Assembly (NCBI GenBank): GCA_900546915.1
Contig: UREY01000016.1
Location: forward strand, 1-49,137
DNA length: 49,137 nucleotides
DNA from: an uncultured Eubacteriales bacterium
GTDB lineage: Bacteria; Bacillota; Clostridia; Oscillospirales; Oscillospiraceae
Direction of reading: 5' to 3'
In this document: piece by piece, positions 34,189 to 44,300 of the stretch
How the letters are laid out: each line of letters opens with the position of its first letter
Position numbering within the stretch: the stretch's first letter is position 1
The notes under the pieces: model-generated
Databases searched by the model: none
Seen by the model: the letters and a program-made list of their open reading frames with translations, nothing else
What the model was told of the DNA's origin: nothing
Position numbers and translations under genes: made by a program

Positions 34189-35412
34189 ATGAAAAAAACA
34201 ATCCTGCGGGAATATGCCAGGCTGATTGTCCGTTCCGGTGTGAACGTACAGAAGGGGCAGGATGTGCTCATTTACGCCGGTTTGGACCAGCCGGAATTCG
34301 TGCAGATGGTGGTGGAGGAGGCCTATAAGGCCAAGGCCAGAAAGGTTACCGTGAATTGGAGCTACCAGCCCCTGCAGAAGCTGCATGTTCGCTACCAGAG
34401 CCTGAAAACCCTGGGGACGGTGGAAGCCTGGGAAGAAGCCCGGCTGCAGCATTATGTGGATATTCTGCCCTGCCAGATTCACTTGGTATCGGAGGATCCG
34501 GACGGCTTAAAGGGTGTGAACCTGGAGAAGATGGCCAAGGGACATCAGGCCTCTTACCAAATCGTCAAGCCCTATGCCGATCAAAGACAGAACAAGGAGC
34601 AGTGGTGCATTGCGGCGGTTCCCGGCGCTGCGTGGGCCAAAAAGGTGTTTCCCGACCTGTCCCGAAACCAGGCGATTGAGAAGCTGTGGCAGGCAATTTT
34701 GTCCACTTCCCGGGTGGATGACGATCCGGTGGCCGCCTGGGAGGCCCACAACCGGGACCTGAAGGCCCGGTGCGATTACCTGAACCGTCTGGATATCGAG
34801 AGCCTCCACTATACGGCGGACAACGGCACGGATCTGACGGTGGGCATGATGCCGGAGGCGCAGTTCTGCGGCGGCGGCGAGGAGAGCCTCCAGGGAATCT
34901 TTTATAACCCCAACATTCCCACGGAGGAGTGCTTTATCTCGCCCAAGCGGGGCCTGGCTGAGGGAATTGTGTATGCCACGAAGCCGTTGAGCTATCAGGG
35001 GCAGCTGATTGAGGGCTTTTCCATTCGTTTTGCAGAGGGAAAGGCCGTGGAGGTCCACGCGGAAAAGAACGAGGAGCTGCTTCGGACCATGATCGGAATG
35101 GACGAGGGCGCGGCTTATTTGGGCGAGTGCGCCTTGGTTCCCCAGAGCTCTCCCATTGCTCAGTGCGGCTATCTGTTCTATAACACCCTGTTTGATGAAA
35201 ATGCGGCGTGCCACCTGGCGCTGGGTATGGGCTTCGCCGACACCATCCGGGACTATCAGAATAAGACTCTGGAGGAGTGCCGGAGCTACGGCGTCAACGA
35301 TTCCATGATCCACGAGGATTTTATGATCGGCTGCGATACGATGAACATTGACGCACACACCCGGGACGGCCGCGTGGTTCCGATTTTCCGAAACGGAAAC
35401 TGGGCGTTTTAA
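34189..35412 (+). CDS. M29-family aminopeptidase
   Basis: A 407-residue metallo-aminopeptidase of the thermophilic (AmpS/PepS) type, cytoplasmic, removing N-terminal residues from peptides. The metal-site segments are visible: NIPTEECFISP, YLGECALVP, ENAACHLALGMGF, NDSMIHEDFMIG and the C-terminal Asp region. AAAGGAG lies 10 bases before the ATG. The long structured 5' UTR is unusual for a housekeeping peptidase. A strong terminator follows at 35429-35462. Confidence 0.94.
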   Translation: MKKTILREYARLIVRSGVNVQKGQDVLIYAGLDQPEFVQMVVEEAYKAKARKVTVNWSYQPLQKLHVRYQSLKTLGTVEAWEEARLQHYVDILPCQIHLVSEDPDGLKGVNLEKMAKGHQASYQIVKPYADQRQNKEQWCIAAVPGAAWAKKVFPDLSRNQAIEKLWQAILSTSRVDDDPVAAWEAHNRDLKARCDYLNRLDIESLHYTADNGTDLTVGMMPEAQFCGGGEESLQGIFYNPNIPTEECFISPKRGLAEGIVYATKPLSYQGQLIEGFSIRFAEGKAVEVHAEKNEELLRTMIGMDEGAAYLGECALVPQSSPIAQCGYLFYNTLFDENAACHLALGMGFADTIRDYQNKTLEECRSYGVNDSMIHEDFMIGCDTMNIDAHTRDGRVVPIFRNGNWAF

Positions 35413-35428
35413 TATTCTATCCATGACT

Positions 35429-35462
35429 ACCGCCGTACGGGCTTAGCCGTACGGCGGTTTTT
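35429..35462 (+). terminator. Terminator after M29 aminopeptidase
   Basis: ACCGCCGTACGG / CCGTACGGCGGT stem followed by TTTTTCC. Confidence 0.9.
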
Positions 35463-35546
35463 CCGGCCCTCTGGGAGGAAATTTCCGGCGTTTTGTATGG
35501 AATGGGAAGCGGACGGGCAGAATGGGAGGCGAGGAGGCGGTAAGAT

Positions 35547-35810
35547 ATGGTAAAAGGAATTTCCAGGCAAGTCATTGTGGTGCGTTCTCCGGATCCGAAG
35601 CTGTTTGAACAGGCGATTTTTATTCTCCGGGAAGACGCCTTGGGCAAGGGAGGCATGTCCGACCGGGCCATTTTGCGCCAGGCCCAGCAGGCGGCGGGCA
35701 GTTATATTCCCGCCGGCAAACGGCGGGCGTTCCGCCTGGGCAGCTTGGTCTGGGCGGCGGGCGGCGCCCTGGCGACGGGTCTGGCGTGGGTGCTGAGCGT
35801 GCTGCTGTAA
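35547..35810 (+). CDS. Small protein with C-terminal membrane helix
   Basis: An 87-residue protein: a soluble N-terminal part (residues 1-60, MVKGISRQVIVVRSPDPKLF..., with an amphipathic helix) and one C-terminal hydrophobic helix (about 66-85), giving a tail-anchored topology. GAGGAGG precedes the ATG by about 10 bases. I do not recognise a named family, though the compact conserved-looking start suggests a lineage-specific protein rather than noise. It lies between a terminator and the XRE regulator. Confidence 0.7.
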   Translation: MVKGISRQVIVVRSPDPKLFEQAIFILREDALGKGGMSDRAILRQAQQAAGSYIPAGKRRAFRLGSLVWAAGGALATGLAWVLSVLL

Positions 35811-35901
35811 CAGTCTTTTTCCGGCCTGCCGCGATAGAATGAAGTGGAAATTTCGCCCCTTTTGTGATACCATGTAAAAAATAGCACGAAGGAGCGGTTT
35901 C

Positions 35902-37053
35902 ATGGGGCAAAAGCTGCAGGGATTTATCATTCGCAAGTACCGGCAGGAGCGGAAATGGTCGCAATCATCCCTGTGCCGGGGGATTTGCGCCGTATCGTAC
36001 CTGTCGAAGATTGAGCAGGGAAAGGCCGAGGGGAGCCCGGAGGTGCTTACCCTCCTGTTTCGGCGGCTGGGGATTCCATGGCGGGAGGATCCGGCCTTCT
36101 GCCGGGAGGCCGGGGCATGGCTGGAGGAATGCTATGACCGCTTGTTTTCCGGAGAGAATATGGGGCGGGTCCTGGAGGTTTTGCGGGAACGGGAGGAGGC
36201 ATATTGCAGCAGCCCGTTTCTCCTGGATTGGCTTCTGCTTTCCTGGGCCATGACCGGTGAGTCGAAAGTAGAGTTAAAGGATTTCGTCCCGGCCATGGAT
36301 GCCAGGCAGCTCAGCTTATACCTGTGCCTGGAGGGACGCTTTCAGGAGCTGCTGCGGATATCCGGCCGGAGCTATTTCTATCTGGAGGCGGGCAAGCACG
36401 CCTATTGGAAAGGGGATTACAGCTATGCGGTGTCTTGCCTGCAGCAAGGCGTAGACCGGGCCGCACAGGAGGGCAGCCTGCCGGTGATGATGTTTTGCCG
36501 GCTGTTTTTGGGAAACTGCTACAGCAGTCTGAACCAGACGGAACAGACCCGGGAGCAGTACGCCGCTGCCGGCCGGATGGCCCGCACCCTGGGAGCCGAC
36601 AGGCCTATGCGGATTATCGCATATAACCAGGCGGCGATGGAGCTGCAGATGGGCCTGACGGAGGATGCGCTTCGCCATCTGCTGGAGCATCCTTGGCATG
36701 AGGCGATGTACTACCAAAAGCTGGCCATTTGTTATGAGCGCCTGGGCCGGCGGGAGGATGCGCGGAAGGCGTTGCGTCAAGCGGAAACGGCGCCGCTGAA
36801 AGAGCTGTCCTGCAACGCCGACCTGGCGCGGGATGTGTTTCAGCAGCTGTGCGGCTTGATTCAGTTTCGGCTGGACCACAGCGGCTATCTGCAGATTCCG
36901 GAGTACGGGAAAGCGCTGGTCGCCTGTATGCAGTGCCTGGAGCAGCAGTTTTCCGCAAGCTTTGTGCGGTTTTATGCCGCCTGGCTGGAAGAGTGGTATA
37001 GCGCCAACCGCCAGTACCGGAAGGCGTACGAGCTATTGAGAAAATTCTCCTGA
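35902..37053 (+). CDS. XRE-family regulator with TPR-like sensor domain
   Basis: A 383-residue protein. The N-terminal helix-turn-helix (about residues 5-60) has the Cro/CI pattern LQGFIIRKYRQERKWSQSSLCRGICAVSYLSKIEQGK. The rest is helical, with tetratricopeptide-like repeats (for example YFYLEAGKHAYWKGDYSYAVSCL and KLAICYERLGRREDARKAL). This is the RRNPP-like layout in which the repeat domain binds a peptide or other signal. AAGGAGCGG precedes the ATG. It is next to the cohesin-SLH/protease operon but ends at its own terminator, so control of that operon is only a guess. Confidence 0.85.
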   Translation: MGQKLQGFIIRKYRQERKWSQSSLCRGICAVSYLSKIEQGKAEGSPEVLTLLFRRLGIPWREDPAFCREAGAWLEECYDRLFSGENMGRVLEVLREREEAYCSSPFLLDWLLLSWAMTGESKVELKDFVPAMDARQLSLYLCLEGRFQELLRISGRSYFYLEAGKHAYWKGDYSYAVSCLQQGVDRAAQEGSLPVMMFCRLFLGNCYSSLNQTEQTREQYAAAGRMARTLGADRPMRIIAYNQAAMELQMGLTEDALRHLLEHPWHEAMYYQKLAICYERLGRREDARKALRQAETAPLKELSCNADLARDVFQQLCGLIQFRLDHSGYLQIPEYGKALVACMQCLEQQFSASFVRFYAAWLEEWYSANRQYRKAYELLRKFS

Positions 37054-37076
37054 TGCTTTGAAGTTTAAGCTTAGAT

Positions 37077-37122
37077 AAGCAGCTGTTTTTGGAAACAATT
37101 TTCCAAGGACAGCTGCTTTTTT
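37077..37122 (+). terminator. Terminator after XRE gene
   Basis: AAGCAGCTGT pairs with ACAGCTGCTT across an inner GGAAA/TTTCC-like step and is followed by TTTTTT. Confidence 0.85.
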
Positions 37123-37156
37123 GCATTTTACCATGCAAAGTGGTGAAAATTGACGT

Positions 37157-37185
37157 TTGACACAGCCAGGAAAAGACTGTAAAAT
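37157..37185 (+). promoter_or_regulatory. Promoter of the cohesin-SLH/protease operon
   Basis: TTGACA, 17 bases, TAAAAT. Start near 37192, giving a 5' UTR of about 120 bases. Confidence 0.75.
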
Positions 37186-37187
37186 CG

Positions 37188-37300
37188 AACAAAAAGAAAC
37201 GCGGAACGATTTGCTTTGGTATGCAGGACGCACAACTCTTGGGGATGCATCCGGCGTAGCCGTCGGCGACGCTGGTTTTTGTATCAAATTCAAAACGGAA
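37188..37300 (+). promoter_or_regulatory. Structured 5' UTR, possible regulatory RNA
   Basis: The leader folds by eye into a closed shape. ACAAAAA near its 5' end pairs with TTTTTGT near 37276-37282. Inside it, GG(T)ATGCA pairs with TGCATCC, and GCGT-A-GCC pairs with GGC-G-ACGC. An internal GGACGCA recalls the GGACGCA of class I cyclic-di-GMP riboswitches, but the other conserved parts of that class were not found. The downstream genes encode surface proteins, which such RNAs often control. Identity is unproven. Confidence 0.4.
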
Positions 37301-37312
37301 AGGAAGAGCAAT

Positions 37313-38308
37313 GTGAAAAAACGAATCGGCGCACTGTTTCTGGTATGGGTTCTGGTTCTGTGCATGACGGTCGGTGCGACCGCTGCCGGAACTGGCCAGG
37401 CGGAATGGTCTGTGGAGGCAGAGTACCTGGGAGGCCGGCCGACTGTCACGGTTTCCCTGAGGGGGGTGAACGGCGTGACCAACGGCCGCGTGACGGTGCT
37501 CTATGACCCCGCTTTGGTGACGCTGGACGAGACCCAGGCTCTGGCAAGCTGCGGCGCGCTTAGCGTGAACCGGGATACCGAGGGACAGGTTTCCTTCGCG
37601 TGGGTAGGGAGCAACCTGACGGCGGAGGAGACGGCTCTGTTCCGGCTGACCTTCCAGCCGGTGGCGGGAGCGGCCCAGGACACCACCTACCGGGTAGAGC
37701 CCGTAGAGGCTTACGCCGGAGAGGAAAAGCTGGAGGCCTCCGGCGCCTCTGTGACCCTGACGTACAATCCGTTTGAGGATATTGCGCAGCACTGGGCAAA
37801 AGAGGAAATTTTAAAGGCCTACCATGCCGGACTGTTTCAGGGCGTGTCGGCCACGCGGTTTGCGCCGGAGTCGGCCATAGACCGGGCTATGTTTGTGACG
37901 GTTCTGTACCGCCTGGCGGGAAGCCCGGAAGTGGAGACGGTGAAGACGGACTTTACGGATGTGGACACCGGCCGGTATTATGCCGAGGCGGTGGCCTGGG
38001 CGGTGGAAACCGGCGTGACCAATGGGGTTGGTGAGGACCGCTTTGCTCCCCACAGCGCCATCAGCAGACAGGATCTGGTGACCATGCTGTACCGGTATGC
38101 TCAGGCAACAGGGCAGGATGTGACGGGACAGGCCGATCTGTCCGGCTATGTCGACGCAGCCGGGATTTCCGGCTACGCCAAAGAGGCGATGGCTTGGGCC
38201 GTGGAGGAGGAGATCCTGGAGGGCTATCCCGGCAATTACCTGTTGCCCAGAAGAAGTACCACCCGTGCTCAGGCGGCGGTGATCTTCTGCCGCTATGGGC
38301 AGCTGTGA
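37313..38308 (+). CDS. Wall-anchored cohesin-like protein (cohesin + 3 SLH)
   Basis: A 331-residue exported protein. A signal peptide (KKRIGALFLVWVLVLCMTVGATAAG) is followed by a cohesin-like beta-sandwich (about 28-148) with the family pattern NGRVTVLYDPALVTLDE, QVSFAWVGSNLTAEETALFRLTFQPV, and then three SLH domains (about 152-205, 212-265, 272-331) ending at the C-terminus. SLH domains bind secondary wall polymers; cohesins bind dockerins. It is therefore a single-site surface anchor. GTG at 37313 is the start, with GGAAAGGAAG before it. The next gene, 15 bases downstream, encodes a dockerin-bearing protease. Confidence 0.88.
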   Translation: MKKRIGALFLVWVLVLCMTVGATAAGTGQAEWSVEAEYLGGRPTVTVSLRGVNGVTNGRVTVLYDPALVTLDETQALASCGALSVNRDTEGQVSFAWVGSNLTAEETALFRLTFQPVAGAAQDTTYRVEPVEAYAGEEKLEASGASVTLTYNPFEDIAQHWAKEEILKAYHAGLFQGVSATRFAPESAIDRAMFVTVLYRLAGSPEVETVKTDFTDVDTGRYYAEAVAWAVETGVTNGVGEDRFAPHSAISRQDLVTMLYRYAQATGQDVTGQADLSGYVDAAGISGYAKEAMAWAVEEEILEGYPGNYLLPRRSTTRAQAAVIFCRYGQL

Positions 38309-38323
38309 GAGGAGGAACTGTAA

Positions 38324-41300
38324 ATGAAACGAATGAAACGCGTCCTTTCCCTCCTGTTGGTTTTGTGTATGGTTGCGACCCTGGCCCCTGTCTCCGGGTT
38401 GGCTGCGGAAAACCGGCCCCTGGTGACGCCGGAGAGCGATTTCCAAGCTCAGGTGGACCAGGTGGAGCAGGGAACTGAGACGATGGAGTCTCCCATGTCC
38501 GGCCTTGCCGGGGCGTTGGAGGAAAATCAGCCGGAGCAGGCGCAGCCTGTTACGGTCACGGCGGAAGAAGTGGAAAATCCCGGCGTGGATCTGAAGAAAG
38601 ACTCAGAAGCCGAGGCGCTTCCGGAGGACCTGTACCAGCCGCAGGAGCAGGTACGGATCATCGTGGTCCTGGAAGAGGCGTCCTTGCTGGAGCAAGGGTT
38701 CACCACGGCTCAGATTGCCTCCGCCGATGCTTCGGTGGTGCGGCAGACGGAGTCTATGGAGCGGCGCCAGGAGGCGGTGCTTCAGAGCATCAGCCGGATT
38801 GTGGACGATTTCTCCCTGGAAGAAGAGGAAACGCCTCTCCGGGTGAAATATCACTATCAGGTGGCTGTAAACGGTATGGCGCTGGAGGCTCCTTATGGGG
38901 CTCTGGAGGAAATCCGTAATCTGGATGGCGTAAAGGCTGCTTTTGTTGCGCCTCGGTATGACCTGCCGGAGGATATGACCACCGGCGGTGCAGTGGCCAA
39001 TCCCGATATGTATGCGACACAGGAGACCTTTGGCTCGGCGTTGACCTGGGAAAACCTGGGTTATACCGGTCAGGGAATGCGGATTGCCGTGGTGGATACC
39101 GGCTTGGATCTGGACCATCCCTCTTTTGCGGCAGCTCCGGAGCTTACGGAGGATTCTCTGACGCAGGAGGAGCTGTCCGGCGTTCTGAAGTCTCTGAACG
39201 CCTATGAGTTGTACATGTCCCACGGTGCTGTGGAGCTGACAGCCGACCGGCTCTATCGCAGCGCCAAGGTGCCGTATGGCTTCAACTATGTGGACGAAAG
39301 CCTGGATGTCACCCATGATAACGACATGCAGGGCGACCACGGCACCCATGTAGCCGGTATCGCGGCGGCCAATGCGGTGGAGAGCAGCCCGGTGGTGGGT
39401 GTGGCTCCCGATGCGCAGGTTCTGGTCATGAAGGTCTTCGGCGTAGCCGGCGGCGCGTACTTTGACGATATTGTGGCTGCCCTGGAGGACTGTTACCGGC
39501 TCAACGTGGATGCTGTGAACATGAGCCTGGGTTCTCCCGCCGGCTTTGTAGACGAGGATGATACCATCAATGAGATCTTCGGCAGGATTTTGGAAAGCGA
39601 CATGGTCGCCTCCATTTCCGCCGGCAACAGCGGCTCTGCCGCCAGCGGCAACGGCTACGGCACGGACCGGAACCTGACCGAGGATCCGGACAACGGCATC
39701 GTATCCTCTCCGGCCACCTATGTAGGCGCTACCGTAGTGGCCAGCGTGGAAAATGAGTCGATTATGTGCAATTACTTCACGGTGGGCTCCCAGCAGGTTC
39801 CCTTCTCCGATGTGTCTGCCATGCCCTTTACGGATCTGGCGGGTTCCGCGCTGACTTATGTCATGGTTCCCGGCTACGGCGCGGAGGAGGATTACGCCGG
39901 GCTGGATGTGACCGGTAAGGTTGCGGTGGTCTCCCGGGGCGAGTTGGACTTTACGGCCAAGCAGACCAACGCACACAACGCCGGCGCCATTGCCTGCATT
40001 GTATATGACAACGTGGAAGGCGATCTGGCCAACATGCAAGATGCCGGGGTTCTGCCCAACGTCTTTGTGTCCAAGGCCGGCGGAGAGATCCTGGCCGACA
40101 ATGCGGTAGACGGAACGGGGACCCTGGAGGTACAGCCTGTGAATGACCGGGTGGAGGTGGACAGCTCCCTGGCCGGCCAACTGAGCGGCTTCTCCTCCTG
40201 GGGCGTGACGCCGGACCTGCAGCTGACGCCGGATGTATCGGCGCCCGGCGGCAACATCTATTCCACCCTGGACGGCGGCAAGTACGGTACCATGAGCGGC
40301 ACTTCCATGGCGGCTCCTCACATTGCCGGTATGAGCGCCTTGGTATTGGAATATCTGCGAGATACCTACGAACTGACCGAAGAAGAAGCGCATGCCATTG
40401 CGGAATCGCTGATTATGAGCACGGCTGAGCCGGTGGACGAGCCCACGGGCGTGCTCTACTCCCCCCGGAAGCAGGGCTCCGGCTCCGCCAATGTGTACCG
40501 CGCGGTGACCAGCCCGGTCTATCTCACGGCGGACAACGGCGATGAGCAGACGCCGAAGGTGTCGCTGGGGGACGATGACAGCCGGACGGGGGGATATCGC
40601 TTCTCCTTCCAGCTGCACAATCTGACGGACCAGGCGCAGACCTATGCGTTGGACGGCTCCGTCCTGACCGATCAGGTGGACCTGACTTATGCCGACTTGG
40701 GCTACACCTTTATGGGCGAGACCTCCCGGGAACTGTCTGCCGACGTCCAATTTGCGGCCCAGAATGCAGAACTGCCCAAGCTCTACGACGTCAATGGGGA
40801 CGGCAAAGTGGATATGACCGACGTGCAGGTCTTACTGGACGGGGTCAACGGACTGGTAGAGCTGACTGAGTCGGTGCAGGCGGACTTTGACCTGAATGAA
40901 GACGGCTTCCTGGACACGGCGGATGTTCAGATGCTCTATGAGAAGATCTCCGCAGGTATGACGGAGCTGTCCCTGGTGGAGGTGCCCGCCGGCGGTTCCG
41001 CTACGGTGTACGTTACCGTTACCCTGTCCGATGCGGACAAGGCCTACATGGACCAGTACTACGAAAACGGCATTTACGTAGACGGTTTCGTCCGCTGCTA
41101 CGCGCAGAGCGAGGATGCCGTCGACCTGAGCTTGCCCTTTGTCGGTTTCTACGGGGACTGGAGCGATGCCCGAATCTTTGATTCCGGTTGGTGGTATGAA
41201 GGAGACGGGATGGAGTACAACCGGTATCCCAATGTGTTCTTCACCGATTACGGCTCCTCGGATTACAATTTGGGCCTGAACCCCTATGTGCTGGAGGAAT

Positions 41301-44300
41301 ATGATCCGTCTCACAACGTGCTCTCGCCCAATGGAGACGGGTATCTGGATCAGATCTCTGAGATCTATCTGAGCATGATGCGCAATGCCAAGCACGTGGA
41401 CTTCACTTGGACCGATGAAGCCACCGGCGAGGTTCTCTTCTCCTCCTCTGCCGGATACGTTCGTAAGAGCTATTACAACAGTGCGTACGGCATCTCCATC
41501 CCCATGATGGCATCCAATTATGGCGCGCTGTATGATTTCACCGACAGTCAGGGCGAAAGCCTGCCCAATAACACCCGGCTCCGGCTGACGGTAGAGGGAT
41601 ATCTGGACGACGGCGACGAGATTGCCGACGAATCCTTCAGCGTTCCTGTGTACATTGATAACGAAGCGCCGAAGCTTTATACCGATGAGATCGCCTACCT
41701 GTACAATCCTTACGCCGATACCCGGCGGCTGGAGTTCTATGTTTCCGACAACTACGGCGTAGCGGCGGTGGTTCCTCTGACTGCCTCCGGCGCGGCATTC
41801 GACGCGGTTACCGTGGAAAACGTACCCGGTGGGAAGGTTCTGGTCTCTCTGGATGTAACCGGCTATGACTCCAGCTTCCTGCTGGCGGTCTGCGACTACG
41901 GTTGCAACGAGACCTACTACGAGATCTCCTTCTCCGGCGAATACGATATCAATTTTGACGCGTTTTACGGTTACCGCCAGTACAGCACGGTTCCCAATGG
42001 GAACTATCTGTATGCCACCGACGCGCTGAACGGCTGGTATTCCTTTGAGACGGCCGATACCATGCTGCAGCATACCTCCCAGTATAACAACAATGAGACC
42101 GCGGTTAGCGCAGCGGAGTATCTGGACGGTTACATTGTGGGCGTAGATGCCAACAGCACCATTTTTGCCATGAAGGCGGGCGACTGGAACCGGATTGCGT
42201 TGGGCACCCTGGAGCTGGACGGGACGGTTTATCCGGCGCTGGACATGGCTTTCGACTATACCACCGAGACGCTCTATGTGCTCACCGACGAGCTGACTGC
42301 CGGCGCAGGCGCCCATTTGGTGAAGGTGGACTATTTGACCGGTCAGGTCACCGACGTGGGTGTGGTGACCGGGATCGACAGCAGCGGCGCCCAGGGCGTG
42401 ACGCTGGCCTGCGACAATGAGGGCGTTGTGTATACGATAGACTATACCACAGGCGCCCTGTACACCCTGAACAAGGAGACGGCGGTGGCCTCCTATGTGG
42501 GAGAGACCGGTTACACGCCGCAGTACCAGCAGTCCATGACGGTGGATCATGAGACGAACGAGCTGTATTGGGCTGCCTACCAGAGCTATACCGGGGACAG
42601 CAACTTCTATCGGGTGGATAAAGCCACAGGTGAGCTGACCTTCCTGGCGGATGTGGAGTACAACGGCGCCATGACCGCTCTGTTTAAGCCGTACCGGACG
42701 GAGAAGAGTCTGTTCCCCGAGGATGCCGCGCTGACCGGTTTGCAGCTGTCTCAGGATTCTCTGATGCTGAGCCAGGGAAAAACGGCCCAGCTGCTGTGTA
42801 TGCCGGTGCCCTACTATGCCGAGCTTTCCGAAGTGGTGTGGACCTCCAGCGATCCCGATGTGGCGACGGTTGACGGCGGTCGCGTCGTTGCCGTGTCGGA
42901 GGGGACGGCTGTCATCACGGCCGCTGCCGGCGAGATTTCGGTTTCCTGTGCGGTGACCGTCAGCCAGTTCTCCGGCGAGATGTATCTTTATGATATGGCG
43001 AGCAGCTATCAGTGGATCGGCTTGGACGCTGCCGCGCCTCAGGATGCCCAGGTCGTGGAGAACGCCACAAATTCCTACAACGGCTTCACCGCCGCAGCGT
43101 ACCGGAACGGCTGGATTTACGTCTACGACACCACAGGAGCTTTCTATAAGCTGAATGCCGACACGCTGCAGGGCTCCGCTCTGGGAAGCGCCAATACCAT
43201 GATCATTGCTCTGGCGTTCAATTATCAAGATGGTTTCTTCTATGGCTTGGAGTACGCAGCCTCTGCGTGGAGCGCAGACACCTATCTGGTTCGGGTCAAT
43301 CCGGCCAACGGTCAGATCCGGCGTCTGCAGCAGTTGGACAGCAATACCTTCGGACTTCCCATCGGTGGTATGGCCATCGACTACGACGGCAATTTCTACC
43401 TGGTGGGTCCGGACCAGGTCACCTTTGAAAATCAGTTGATTCGTTTCCGGGTGGAACAGGACGCAGTGACCCAGGTGGAGAAGGCTTCTCTGGCCGCATG
43501 GCCCACCTATAACTTTGGCTCCATGGTGTATTCTGCGGAGAACAAGGGCATCTTCTGGGCCAACGATGTGGGACAGCTGCTGTGGATGGATCCCACGGAT
43601 TTTGCCGACGTCAAGGTAGTGGAGCTGGGCAGCATTCCCGGCACGGAAGGCAACGCCATGAATATGGGCCTGACGATGATGCCTCAGTCTGAACCGCAGG
43701 TGCCGCAGGTAGAACCCACGGATGTGTCTATTTCCAGCAGCTATCTGCTCCTGGAGGGCAGCACCATCAATGTGAGCCTGTCTGTGGAGCCTTGGAACGC
43801 CTCCAGCGAGGCGGCGTATTCCATCCAGGATCCGACTGTTGCTACGGTGGATGCCAACGGCAATATCACCGGCCTGAAGGTGGGTAAGACGACCCTGGGC
43901 GTATATGTGGAAGCCCTGAACCGGACCTTGGAAGCGCCGGTGTCTGTGGTACCCAGCACGGGCAGTTTGTACGGCTTCCTGGTTTATGATTTCCTGAACA
44001 GCTCCGATTTCTGGTTTAAGGTGCAGGATACAGATCCCAGCAACGTGGAGGCTGTGTCCAGCGGCGTCAGCGATTTCTCCATTTATTCCGGAGCCTACTA
44101 CGACGGAACCGTCTACGCCTATGGCCAGGGCGGAGAGACCTATAACTATAAGTCTTACTTCCTGAAGGTCAATCCGGCGGACTACTCTTATGAGGTCCTG
44201 AAGATGGTCAATTACGCCCTGCGGGATATGGCCTTTGACTACACCACCGGCACCCTGTATGCCATTGCCGAAGGCGGTATGGAGCGGGGAACGGTGGCTC

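Noticed and set aside
34011..34328. ORF beginning in the -10 box of the aminopeptidase promoter
   Set aside because: No ribosome site, it starts before the expected transcript start, and the translation is Arg/Pro/Ala-rich noise.
37188..37300. Confident call of a cyclic-di-GMP riboswitch
   Set aside because: Only GGACGCA matches; the GCAAACC strand and tetraloop receptor of the class were not found, so it is listed only as a structured leader.
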